Part shown: in pieces, positions 45,589 to 55,288 of the stretch
How positions within the stretch are numbered: the stretch's first letter is position 1
Layout of the letters: the number at the start of each line of letters is the position of its first letter
The notes under the pieces: model-generated
The model's database searches: none
What the model was told of the DNA's origin: nothing
Seen by the model: the letters and a program-made list of their open reading frames with translations, nothing else
Translations under genes and position numbers: made by a program
Assembly: GCF_000213175.1 (NCBI RefSeq)
Contig: NW_009799102.1
Coordinates: 400,178-464,177, forward strand
DNA length: 64,000 nt
Direction: 5' to 3'
From: Neurospora tetrasperma FGSC 2508
Taxonomy: Eukaryota > Ascomycota > Sordariomycetes > Sordariales > Sordariaceae

Positions 45589-46982
45589 CTTGGCTGGATT
45601 TTGGGTTGGGAATTGGGCAAATGTTAACATCAAGGGAGGCAAGTCACTGTGTAAGTGTGTCTGATGTTGCCATCTTCATTGACAACGTTGAGCTTTGTAC
45701 ACGGTCATCAGCCCTCTTCGTCTTCCAATCTCACAGACTTCTGTGATCAGAGTTTTGATGAAGACTATTTCCCCATGGCAGATGTCCGTAGGTAATCATG
45801 CACTTGACATGACGGCCATATTGCCCGTAAAGGTCAACCAGAAACGGCGAAGTTGGAGACATATTAAGAAGATTTGCACGACTCTGACTTGTGTAGATGA
45901 GTCCGAGGTGGTATTCGAGGTCGCCGATGAAGAGACGAGTCCGTCGACAGCACTGTGCAGTTGGAGAAGTCCGGCCGGTAAAGTTCACACGGGAATGAGA
46001 TGGAGTTGCTTCCTCATCATCCAACGCGTGTACCATATCTCAGGAAAGATTGATCGACTAGCAAGTGCCGTCATTCAAACGAGTCCGTTCCCAGAAGTCG
46101 GGGAAAATCGTCGGTCCGTCGCATGAATTGAAAGGCCTGCGATGACCTACATTCCGGGTACTAACACCGTATATAGCTCATCTCGAAGCTATCAAGGTCA
46201 AAGGCGATGCCGACCATCGGAGCTCAGCCACGAGTCATAGAGGCATTTCATCGCATTCGACCTCGTCCATGGCGATTCAATCCCAACATGATGTCGTTAC
46301 ATTGGGATGGCTGGAAGTTGGTTTGCGGCGGGAAACGATTCCGAGATGCCGTTAGTGAAGACGAGGGAAATTTTGGTGAGGGGGAAGCTTGTTGAGCTTG
46401 GGGAGTTTGTTCCTTGTGAGCTGATCGTTGTCGTAAACTGGGCTGTGAGGGGTCTGACTCTGCTGAGAGGAGTCCGTCGCTGTGAGGGGATTGATTGATT
46501 GAAGGGGGGTCGAGAAAAGTTTTTGGACCACAATCCGACAGCGCCCGAGACCACCAAGTGCCTCACCAAGGCCACTCATGCTTGGTTGACATGACGCCCC
46601 GGGTCAACCCGCCATCACCTCCAGGAAGCTCCACTCCAACATGTGGCGCTAAATTGAGGCCATTGATGGCCCTGGGCTTGGCGACTGAACGGCAGTGGTC
46701 GCAGACAGTGGGGAGACGCTGTAACGTCGCTGAATGGAGCTAAGGAAACATCATTGGAGATTGGCTTTGGTTGTGTGTGAATCATCCGATGAGTTCGACA
46801 CCAAGGCCGATCTAGGCTCACACCTTCTTCCACTTCTAAAGACGGGAGCTGTCCCCCCCCCTTCTTGATCGTCCTCTTTCCCTCTCCTCCCTCTTTCCCT
46901 CCTTCTGTCTTTCCTCTCACCATCATCACCACCCGACTGTCCTCCCATCGATTCTTCTCTGTCGACAGCAAAATCGCCCACG
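45589..46982. other. divergent intergenic region
   Basis: This 1.4-kb region lies between the small secreted protein gene and the aspartate aminotransferase gene. It has a pyrimidine-rich leader (46850-46950) before the aminotransferase start. No gene was recognised. Confidence 0.5.
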
Positions 46983-48655
46983 ATGCTTTCCTCGGTCAGA
47001 CTTGTCACGCGCAGAGCTGCTGTCAGAAGCGCTTTTGCTTCCCCTGGTCGCAGCTTGCTTGCTGTCCGCGCCGCCTCGTTCTGGGCCAACGTCCCTCAAG
47101 GTCCTCCTGTAAGTTTCTTTTTCCATTGGTAGAGGTACCTATCGATATGATGCTAACCATGATTACACGCGCAACAGGATGTATGTGGTCATTCCCCAGA
47201 TTCCCACACCTCAACATAGCTTCAAGCTGCTAGCCCGAGCTATCTCCGTCCTCGCGCTGTGTGTCCGTCTTTGCCTGTCGCTAACCCCGCCCTCTTCGTC
47301 GCGTCTGACAGGCCATTCTCGGTACGTAATGCGCGAGCGACGTTAACATCAAGACTTACAAACTGACATCGTCCAGGTATCACGGAAGCTTTCAAGGCCG
47401 ACACCTTCGACAAGAAGATCAATCTCGGTATGTCAATACCCCGAGCGCATGCCATGTGCCCCTCATCCTACATACCGGCGACTCCACTACCATCTACCAC
47501 CATGACATAATGAAAACCGCGACCAGCTTCAACAACAGCTAACCGATTCGGACAGGTGTCGGTGCCTACCGCGATGACAAGGGCAAGCCTTACGTCCTCC
47601 CCTCCGTCCGCAAGGCCGAGGACAAGGTCATCCACTCCCGCATGAACAAGGAGTACGCCGGCATCACTGGTGTCCCCGAGTTCACAAAGGCTGCCGCCGT
47701 TCTCGCCTACGGCAAGGACAGCTCCGCCCTGGACCGTCTCGTCATCACCCAGTCCATCTCGGGTACCGGTGCCCTCCGCATTGGTGGTGAATTCCTCAAC
47801 CGCTTCTTCCCCGGAGCCAAGAAGATCTACATCCCCACCCCTTCGTGGGCCAACCACGGCGCCGTCTTCCGCGACTCCGGTCTCGAGGTCGCCCAGTATG
47901 CCTACTACGACAAGAACACCATCGGCCTCGACTTTGAGGGTCTGATCCGCGACCTCAAGGCTGCCCCCAACAGCTCCATCTTCCTCTTCCACGCCTGCGC
48001 CCACAACCCCACCGGTGTCGACCCCACCCCCGAGCAGTGGAAGGAGATCGAGGCCGTCGTCAAGGACAAGGGCCACTACTCCTTCTTCGACATGGCCTAC
48101 CAGGGTTTCGCTTCCGGCGACATCCACAAGGACGCTTTTGCTGTTCGCTACTTTGTCGAGCAGGGCCACAATATCTGCCTTGCCCAGTCCTTCGCCAAGA
48201 ACATGGGTCTCTACGGCGAGCGTGTCGGTGCCTTCTCCATTGTCTGCGCCGACGCCGACGAGAAGAAGCGCGTTGACTCGCAGGTCAAGATTCTTGTCCG
48301 CCCTCTCTACTCCAACCCCCCCATCCACGGTGCCCGCATCGCCGCCGAGATCCTCAACACCCCCGAGCTCTACGAGCAGTGGCTTACCGAGGTCAAAGAG
48401 ATGGCCGACCGCATCATCAAGATGCGCGCCCTCCTCAAGGAGAACCTCGAGAAGCTCGGCAGCAAGCACGACTGGAGCCACATCACCAGCCAGATCGGCA
48501 TGTTCGCCTACACGGGTCTGACCCCCGAGCAGATGGAGAAGCTGGCCAAGGAGCACAGCGTGTATGCCACCAAGGACGGCCGTATCTCGGTCGCTGGTAT
48601 CACTAGCGAGAACGTTGGCCGTCTCGCCGAGGCCATCTTCAAGGTCAAGGGTTAG
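46983..48655 (+). CDS. aspartate aminotransferase, mitochondrial
   Basis: This PLP enzyme interconverts aspartate + 2-oxoglutarate and oxaloacetate + glutamate and serves the malate-aspartate shuttle. Five exons are needed: 46983-47108, 47178-47180 (one codon, GAT), 47312-47321 (10 nt), 47377-47427 and 47556-48655, giving 429 residues. Residues 1-30 form an Arg/Ser/Ala mitochondrial presequence ([20 protein letters not shown]). The mature enzyme starts [20 protein letters not shown], then [20 protein letters not shown]. The PLP Lys is in [16 protein letters not shown] (K278). [13 protein letters not shown] and the Arg in [17 protein letters not shown] regions fit class I. Length matches mitochondrial, not cytosolic, forms. 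The Asp coded by the microexon is conserved in animal GOT2 (GPPDPILG). Confidence 0.95.
47178..47180 (+). other. 3-nt microexon (GAT, Asp) of the aspartate aminotransferase gene
   Basis: It is flanked by GCAACAG on the left and GTATGT on the right. The upstream intron (47109-47177) has a GTAAGT donor and a GCTAACC branch site. The downstream intron (47181-47311) has a GTATGT donor, a GCTAACC branch and a GACAG acceptor. The codon supplies the conserved Asp of GPPDAILG. Confidence 0.8.
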
Positions 48656-49228
48656 ATGTGTTGACGAACAAAAAAGTTTTAGACTTGCAAAAAAAAAGTT
48701 ATAAAAGGCAGTTTGGAGTTGGTTGGTTGGTTGTGGCGGGACTTAATGATGGTTTCTTTTTTTTTTTTTTCTGTTTTCTTGAATGGTACACAAAAAGGGG
48801 GCGGTTTTGGCTTTTCACGTAGCTTGTATGATGAATAATGGTACATGACGAATTCAGAAGTCTATGGAGCAGTTCCCTTGTACATGATTTTGCATTGTGG
48901 ACTTGAGGCGTTTGGATAGTTTGTCAGTGAAAGTCGCCGGTTCTCAAGCAGGCTCATCCGCTTAGACCCTTTTTTTGACCATCGTTAGTAGCCCTGTACA
49001 TGAACTTTTTACATCCGTAGATAGCTCTCGATAAGATACTGCGAATTTGTTGGATCGTTTCACTGGTATCACGAAGTCCAGTCGTCCACAATACCTGCCT
49101 TCCTATCTCTCTAAAATCCCATTTTTTATACACAGAAAGATATGGTACAGCCGTCACCTCTCCATCGACTAGACGGTAATCCGACCCTGTTCGAAGCACG
49201 AACCTTTATAGCTCAGCAAAACCTCCCC
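48656..49228. other. convergent intergenic region
   Basis: 3' flanking DNA of the aminotransferase and bL28m genes with a 14-T tract near 48760. No gene was recognised. Confidence 0.5.
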
Positions 49229-50014
49229 CTACGCCATCTTGGTGGGCTTCGGCTCCTCCTTCATAAACAGATCCTCCTCCTCTCCCAGCCCAAACTCCTC
49301 CGTCTCCGCCTTGTTAATCAACCGATCCGCCTCCTCCTTCAACTGTCCCTTACTCTTAGGCTCCTTTCCCTCCGCAAACTGGATCCCCGCAACCTGGAAC
49401 TCCTTCAACTGCTCCTCCAGACTCTTTTCTTCTTCTTTGGCCTGAGGAGACAACCCCAGCGCCTCCCTTTCCTTGGCGAACCGCTCCCTGATTTCAGGCG
49501 TCTGCATGATTCGCCACCGCAACATCCACCCCCAGGGCCCCAGCTCCTTGACGCGCGCCGCCTTGTGGCCAAGCAAGTACTCGTCCAGCCCACCGACTTT
49601 GTCAATGGTGCGCAAGACGCGAGTAGTCACGCGCGTGCGCACAAAGACGCCAAGGGACTTGGACCAGAGCCGCTTTTGCTGTACGTTGGGACGCCATTTG
49701 CGGCGCGTCTTGATTTCGTTGCGCTTGGAGACGTTGTTGCCGAAGCGGATCAGGGCGGAGCCGTAGAGACCCGTGTTGGATTGGTGGTAGACGCGGCGGG
49801 GGCCGTACGGGTACGAGGGGATTTCGATCTTGAAGTCCTCGGGGACGGAGGTAGAGTCGGGGAGGGGGACGCGGCCGGAGACGTTGGGGATGGGGATGGA
49901 GGAGGAGGGGACGCGCGGTTGGTGGTAGAAGTGCGGGGTGGTGGTTGTTAGGGTGCGGAGTTGGTGGCCGAGGGTGCTGGCCCGGAGGCAGGGGCGGGGG
50001 AGGAAGGACGACAT
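49229..50014 (-). CDS. mitochondrial large-subunit ribosomal protein bL28m (Mrpl24-like)
   Basis: This is a structural protein of the mitochondrial 54S subunit. It is a single exon of 261 residues. The N-terminus (MSSFLPRPCLRASTLGHQLR) is a presequence. The L28 core is at about 95-150: SNTGLYGSALIRFGNNVSKR, then NEIKTRRKWRPNVQQKRLWS and VRTRVTTRVLRTIDKVGG. A mitochondria-specific C-terminal extension of about 110 residues is charged and coiled-coil-like, ending in an acidic stretch (EEFGLGEEEDLFMKEEPKP). Length agrees with fungal Mrpl24 (about 250). It is divergent from the probable augmin gene, 645 bp away. Confidence 0.92.
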   Translation of the reverse strand: MSSFLPRPCLRASTLGHQLRTLTTTTPHFYHQPRVPSSSIPIPNVSGRVPLPDSTSVPEDFKIEIPSYPYGPRRVYHQSNTGLYGSALIRFGNNVSKRNEIKTRRKWRPNVQQKRLWSKSLGVFVRTRVTTRVLRTIDKVGGLDEYLLGHKAARVKELGPWGWMLRWRIMQTPEIRERFAKEREALGLSPQAKEEEKSLEEQLKEFQVAGIQFAEGKEPKSKGQLKEEADRLINKAETEEFGLGEEEDLFMKEEPKPTKMA

Positions 50015-50659
50015 TTTTGGATGGTGTGATGTGGATGGGTGCGCGATGGGTATCTTTTGGTTGTTGCGCAAGGCGATTGGTATGGGATGTCGCTCGCCGG
50101 GACCGAGATAGTAAAAGCGACGGCGCAATTAATGGGGTTTGGGACGGGCGGGCGGCTATTCTGTCGCTGTCGTCGTTGTAGTCGTGTCCGCGTCGCCGGA
50201 AAGTGGAAATGTCTCGGACACAGTCAAGGGTTCGAGATTCGAGGTCCGCGGCCTGGGCGGGACTCACACTGGGCTGGAATCGGGGGGGCGGCGTGATGGA
50301 GTCCGGGTCGGGTCCTCTGGCGGCTCACAATCGGATCCGGCACGCGGGACGAATTTGTTTGCCAAGCCGGGTCCGTGCTCCAATTGCTGGTGTTGCAGTT
50401 TGTGAGTGAGCAGCGGAAGAAAATTAAGTGGAGCCCAGAGCAAAGCTGGAGAAGCGGGGCTCGATCAGCTGCTTTCGCGGGGCAGCTCGCGAGTGATCCT
50501 TGTTCGAGTAGCTTATCGGAGCTTATCAGTTGTGATGGGAGAGGTACCTTGATGGGACACAACGCGCTTTCATTTGACAGAACATCGTCAAGAACACATT
50601 TTAACAGCACGGATGGACCGAGCAACTAAACAGCGACTCAAGTTCATCTAATATCAACA
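50015..50659. other. divergent promoter region, bL28m / augmin-like gene
   Basis: This 645-bp shared upstream region is GC-rich near the bL28m start. No gene was recognised in it. Confidence 0.5.
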
Positions 50660-51881
50660 ATGCTCCCGCCAATTGACAGCTCCGTACTCAAAAACAACCC
50701 CCAGTTCGCAAACCTCTACAAGGGCTTGACGGAGCTCATCCTCAACGATGATGGCTCAACCAAGCTTCATCCACAAAATCCAGTGGCCCAAGAGCGCAAG
50801 GCAGTAACTAATGTAAGCAATTTATTTTGATTGCGTTCCCTACCTACACATTTACGTCTAACAGACTCCAAAGGAACTAAACAAACATCGCCTTGCCGCC
50901 ACCACCGAACACCTCCTCATCCACGCCCTCTCAACCACCAGTCCCGATCCCATCCCCATTTCGGCGGAACAAGAGTTCAACCAAGATCCTTCACTTTCAA
51001 GTGGTCTCCAACCACTACTCATTATTCCACCCAACCTCAAACAACCACTAACCGACCTCCTCCTTCTTCTCCCCTCCTTCCTCTCTCTAGACTTCTTTTC
51101 CTCTCCCGAAACCCCCCCTCTAGACTCCGACTCCCTCTTACTAATCCTAACCTCCCCTCCCCTTTCCCTTCTTCCTACCCTCTTACCGTACCTCGGTCCC
51201 CTCCTATCAACAACCCTCCACTCTCAAGCTTCCCACCTCGTCCACCTCGCCAATCACCTTTCTCATCCCTCAATATCTACTACTACCACCAGCAACCCTA
51301 CTTCTACACCCCCTCTTACAATCCCCACCCTCCCCACCATAATCTCCTCTCTCACCACCTCAACCCTAAACCTCCACTCCTCAATCCTCCACTCCCGTCT
51401 CAACACAGCCGAAGCAGTCCGCGACCTCCTCTCCCAATACTCTACGGCTTTCACCCTCCTAATCAAGACTCTCGAAGCCAAACATGGTCCTATAGCGCGC
51501 AGTCTCGAATTTAAGGCAGGCGAGACTGCCTTACTAGCGCAAAAGGTAGAGAAGGAGAGCGAACTTGCTGTGTTGGGGGTAAGAAGGGAGGTGTATACGC
51601 CTGAAGTTAAAAGGGCATTAAGGGAGTGTAAGGAGTGGTTGGTTGGTGAGCAGCAAGGGTTGAGAGATAAGATTAGAAGGGGGGAGGAGGTGCTGGGGGG
51701 GTATGGTGTTGAGGTTCATATTGAGGGAGAGGGAGAGGGGGAAGAGAAAAGGGGAGACGCGGAAAAGGAAAAGGTGATGAGGGAGATTGCGAGGGTTTAT
51801 GGCGAGATGGAGAGGGAGGTGGATGTTGTAAGGAGGGATTTGGAGCGGTTGGGTTTGAAAGGGGTGAGTGATTCTGGGTAA
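50660..51881 (+). CDS. probable HAUS/augmin complex subunit 4-like protein
   Basis: Two exons (50660-50812 and 50865-51881) around a 52-nt intron (GTAAGC donor, CTAACAG acceptor) give 389 residues. The N-terminus NPQFANLYKGLTELILNDDG followed by NKHRLAATTEHLLIHAL resembles the start of HAUS4 (NPxFxxLxxxL...). A central Leu/Pro/Ser/Thr-rich segment follows. The C-terminal 150 residues are helical: RSLEFKAGETALLAQKVEKE, then ELAVLGVRREVYTPEVKRAL and a charged coiled coil with an acidic insert. This resembles the HAUS4 stretch EVKCGAMILKLRMEEL...DTYT. Augmin nucleates branched microtubules from spindle microtubules and is known in Aspergillus. The assignment rests on my recall of the human sequence and is moderate. 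No catalytic motif is seen. Codon use in exon 2 is less C-biased than in neighbouring genes. Confidence 0.5.
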
Positions 51882-52242
51882 TGGGTGGATGTGTTGCTGG
51901 GTTGTCGCGGATATGAAATATGGGTTATGGGTTACGGGTTATGATCAGGGCGTTGTGATTGTTATTGATACCAAGGATTGCTTTAAAAGGGAATGAATAG
52001 TATTTGGTCGATAGCAGTCGGTGCGATTAATTTGTGTTACTGGGGGGGCATCACTAATACATCGGCATCACAGGCAACGAATGGAACAGTCAGGCACCTT
52101 AACAGGGAATCTATTGAATCCATTCAACCGGTCTTACCCGGTGAACAGCATATGGTTCAGATGGTGTAAAGAATCGAAGCTATATAGCATCAAATGCTCA
52201 GACTTGTGGTGCTTGATCTGTTTTCCAAGACATGACTAGCAC
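51882..52242. other. convergent intergenic region
   Basis: 361 bp of 3' flanking DNA between the augmin-like gene and trp-3. Nothing further was recognised. Confidence 0.5.
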
Positions 52243-54516
52243 TTAGAAGCGCAAGTCCCAGCCAATCTTGGGGCCAATAATAGGAAGCTCATCAGCAACG
52301 CTCTGAACATCCTTGTCACCACGGCCGGACAAGCAAATGACAACATCCTCATCCGGCTTCATGGTCTTGGCCAGCTCCAGAGCGCCCCAGATACCGTGAG
52401 AAGACTCCAGCGCGGGAATGATACCCTCCAGCTGGCTCATCAGACGGAAACCCTCAAAGGCCTGGGCATCCGTGGCAGCCACGAACTTGGCGCGCTCGGT
52501 ATCCTTCCAGTTGGACAGCTCCGGGCCGACACCGGGGTAATCAAGACCGGCAGAGATGGAGTGGGTGTCCTCGATCTGGCCGTACTGGTTCTGCAGAATG
52601 TAGGTACGGACACCGTGCAGGACACCCTTGCTACCGGCGGTAAGGGTCGCACTGTGGCGGGGAGTGTCGACACCGTCACCGCCGGCCTCAACACCGAGGA
52701 GCTTGACGCTGGGGTCGTTGGAGAAGGGGTAGAACATGCCGACGGCGTTGCTACCACCACCAACGCAGGCGACGACAGCATCGGGGAGCTTGCCGCGCTT
52801 CTCCAGCATCTGCTGCTTGGTCTCGTTACCGATGACGGACTGGAAGGTACGCACAATGGTGGGGAAGGGATGAGGGCCGATGGCAGAGCCGATGATGTAG
52901 TGGGTATCGGCAAGGTTGACGACCCAGTAGCGGAGAGCCTCGTTGACGGCGTCACGGAGGGTGCGGCTGCCGGCCTCAACGGCGACGACCTTGGCGCCGA
53001 GAAGCTTCATGCGGAAGACGTTGAGAGCCTGGCGACGGACATCCTCGGCACCCATGAAGACGGTGCACTCCATGCCGAACTTGGCGCACACGGTGGCAGT
53101 GGCGACACCGTGCTGACCGGCACCGGTCTCGGCAATAATCTTCTTCTTGCCGAGTCTGCGGGCGAGCAGCAGCTGGCCAAGAGCGTTGTTGATCTTGTGG
53201 GAACCAGTGTGGTTGAGATCTTCACGCTTGAGCCAGATGTTGGCGCCACCAGCGTACTCGGTGAGACGCTCGGCCTTGTGAAGCTGACCGGGACGACCCA
53301 TCCAGGGGTAGTAAGAGCGGTACTCTTCCCAGAAAGCGGGATCGTCCTTGATCTTGTTGAAACCCTCCTCGAGCTCGGACAAGCAGTCCATGAGCGCCTC
53401 AGGGACGTACTGACCACCGAACTCGCCGAAACGCTTGGGAATGGTGCCGTGGAGAGCGGCGAGCTGAGCGTCAATGTCGGCCTCGGTGATGACGCCGTCG
53501 ACGGTGGCAGTACCCACGGGTTCCTTGGCAGCTTCGAGGGCCTCGCCCATGTTGAGCTCGTGAGCGGACTGCTCGAAGTTGCGTCCGCACAGGTAGGAGC
53601 AGTACTCCTGGACAGCCTTGACCTCCTCACCCTTGGCGGCCTTCTGGAGAGTGGTGATGATCATGCTACCAACAACGACACCGTCGGCAATGGCGCCAAC
53701 CGAAGTGAAGTGGTCGTGGGTGCTGACACCGAAACCAACGGCAGCGGGCTTGTTGCCGCTGTACTTCTTGACGCGGGCGAGGAGCTCGGGAAGGTTGGCG
53801 TTGAGAGTGCCGGAAGCGCCGGTGACACCCTGGCGAGAGACAACGTAGATGAAGGAGTCGGCGAGCTGGCAGAGGACGCGCATACGGGCGTCCGAGGTGG
53901 CGGGCGCGATCAAGGGGACGTAGGAGAGACCGCCGCGGGTGCAGAGCTGGCGGAAGGAGACGGCCTCCTCAGGGGGCAAGTCAACAATGATGAAGCCGTT
54001 GACGCCGGCCTCCTTGCAGTCGTTGAGGAGACGCTCCTCGCCGTAGCTGAGCAGAGGGTTGTAGTAGCCCATGAGCATGACGGGGGCCTTGAGGCCGCGC
54101 TGGCGGGCGTCGCGCACCATCTGCAGGGTCGACTGGAGGGTAACGCCATGCTGGAGAGCAATCTATAGGGAAACGAGAAGTGTCAGAGAGACGTGTTATG
54201 CGCCATGGTGATGCGGTGCTCTTTTTTCTTACAGTGTTGGCAGTCTGGATGGTCGGGCCATCGGCAATGGGGTCGGTAAAGGGGACACCGAGCTCGATCA
54301 CGTCGGCGCCGCCCTTCTCCATGGCCAGGAGAATATCGGGGGTCTGCTCGGGGTGAGGGAAACCGGCCGTGACATAGGTGACGAGCGCAGCCTGTTGAAG
54401 AGGTATGATGTTAGCATGCGGTCGGTCTTGAACAAAGACAACAGACTTGGAGGATATGTCAGACGCACCCTGTTCTGGGCCTTGCAGCGCTGGAAAGTCT
54501 GCTTAATACCCTCCAT
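52243..54516 (-). CDS. trp-3: bifunctional tryptophan synthase (alpha-beta fusion)
   Basis: It catalyses the last two steps of tryptophan synthesis: the alpha part cleaves indole-3-glycerol phosphate and the beta part joins indole to serine with PLP. Three exons (54516-54469, 54391-54233 and 54162-52243) give 708 residues, the length known for Neurospora crassa TRP-3. Intron 1 has a GTGCGT donor and intron 2 GTAAGA. The alpha domain (about 1-260) carries E49 and D60 in [16 protein letters not shown] linker of about 40 residues follows, then the beta domain from about 305 ([20 protein letters not shown]). The beta domain has the PLP Lys in [14 protein letters not shown], the substrate loop [12 protein letters not shown] and the phosphate-binding [11 protein letters not shown] perfect CPC1/Gcn4-type site lies about 290 bp upstream, consistent with cross-pathway control. 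Confidence 0.98.
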
Positions 54517-54734
54517 GGTGAAGCGGTGGTGTATGTATGACTGCAGCTGGATTGGGAATAATGACTGGACTTGTGCACAATGCTAAGCGGGACAAGTGTG
54601 GTTGAAGCAGTCCGTGAGGAAAAAAAGGCAATCCAGGAACCGGGCGAGAGAGAGAGGTGTAGAGTGAGTGGGTTACTGGTCAATTAACAAGGAACAAAGA
54701 ATAAATGAAGGCAGGCAACAAAATGTGGATGAGG

Positions 54735-54740
54735 TGACTC
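54735..54740. promoter_or_regulatory. Gcn4/CPC1-like half-perfect site TGACTC
   Basis: TGACTC followed by C, about 220 bp upstream of the trp-3 start codon. A single mismatch from the GCRE consensus. Confidence 0.4.
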
Positions 54741-54805
54741 CGCTGGATGACCGACGACAAGACGTTGCTGTTCGTACTTCGCCCCGCAAAACCCGATGTC
54801 GCCTT

Positions 54806-54812
54806 TGACTCA
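54806..54812. promoter_or_regulatory. perfect Gcn4/CPC1 site TGACTCA
   Basis: An exact match to the general amino-acid control element, about 290 bp upstream of trp-3. CPC1 is known to control tryptophan-pathway genes in Neurospora; binding here is inferred. Confidence 0.6.
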
Positions 54813-55288
54813 CCCGATTTTTCAGTCTTTCTGTCTCCAGTCTCGATCCGGCCGCCGTCGGGTGGTTTCAATCCGTTTCAATTGACCACTGGCGGCACGT
54901 CTGCCCCGCCATCCCGCCATGGAACCCGCCCACTGTTCCGTCTTCCACTTGCCCCCACTTGCCACCAACCCCGAATCCGACCCTGTCTACCCTGGGGCTG
55001 CAGGGTCCGCTAGTGTTTGGCATCTTCCTCGCCCCCCAATTTGCCTTTCTACTCAAGTTGCCTGCCGCGGAGTCCCACCTAGCTTTTGTGGAGACCTTCA
55101 TTGGCTGCCAGCTTTCAAGGACACTTGGAGGTAGCGGCAGGCAGATGGACATTGGACCCTTCCGTCCAACTCTAGCACACCCACGTCGTCATCACCACCG
55201 TCGTCAACCGCCAATTCTCCAAACTGCCCGCGTCAACCACCTCAGCTCCATTGCGCCCCGCGAAGAAGCATGCGATAGTTCAGTTGCA

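Larger units (their letters stand above)
54517..55288. other. divergent promoter region, trp-3 / btn1
   Basis: This 772-bp shared upstream region carries two Gcn4/CPC1-like sites. No gene was recognised in it. Confidence 0.55.

Noticed and set aside
47468-48556. 362-codon open frame antisense to the aminotransferase
   Set aside because: Shadow frame of a highly biased gene.
52396-54168. 590-codon open frame antisense to trp-3
   Set aside because: Striking length, but it follows from the extreme codon bias of trp-3; the translation is Gly/Val/Leu/Asp repeats with no domain.
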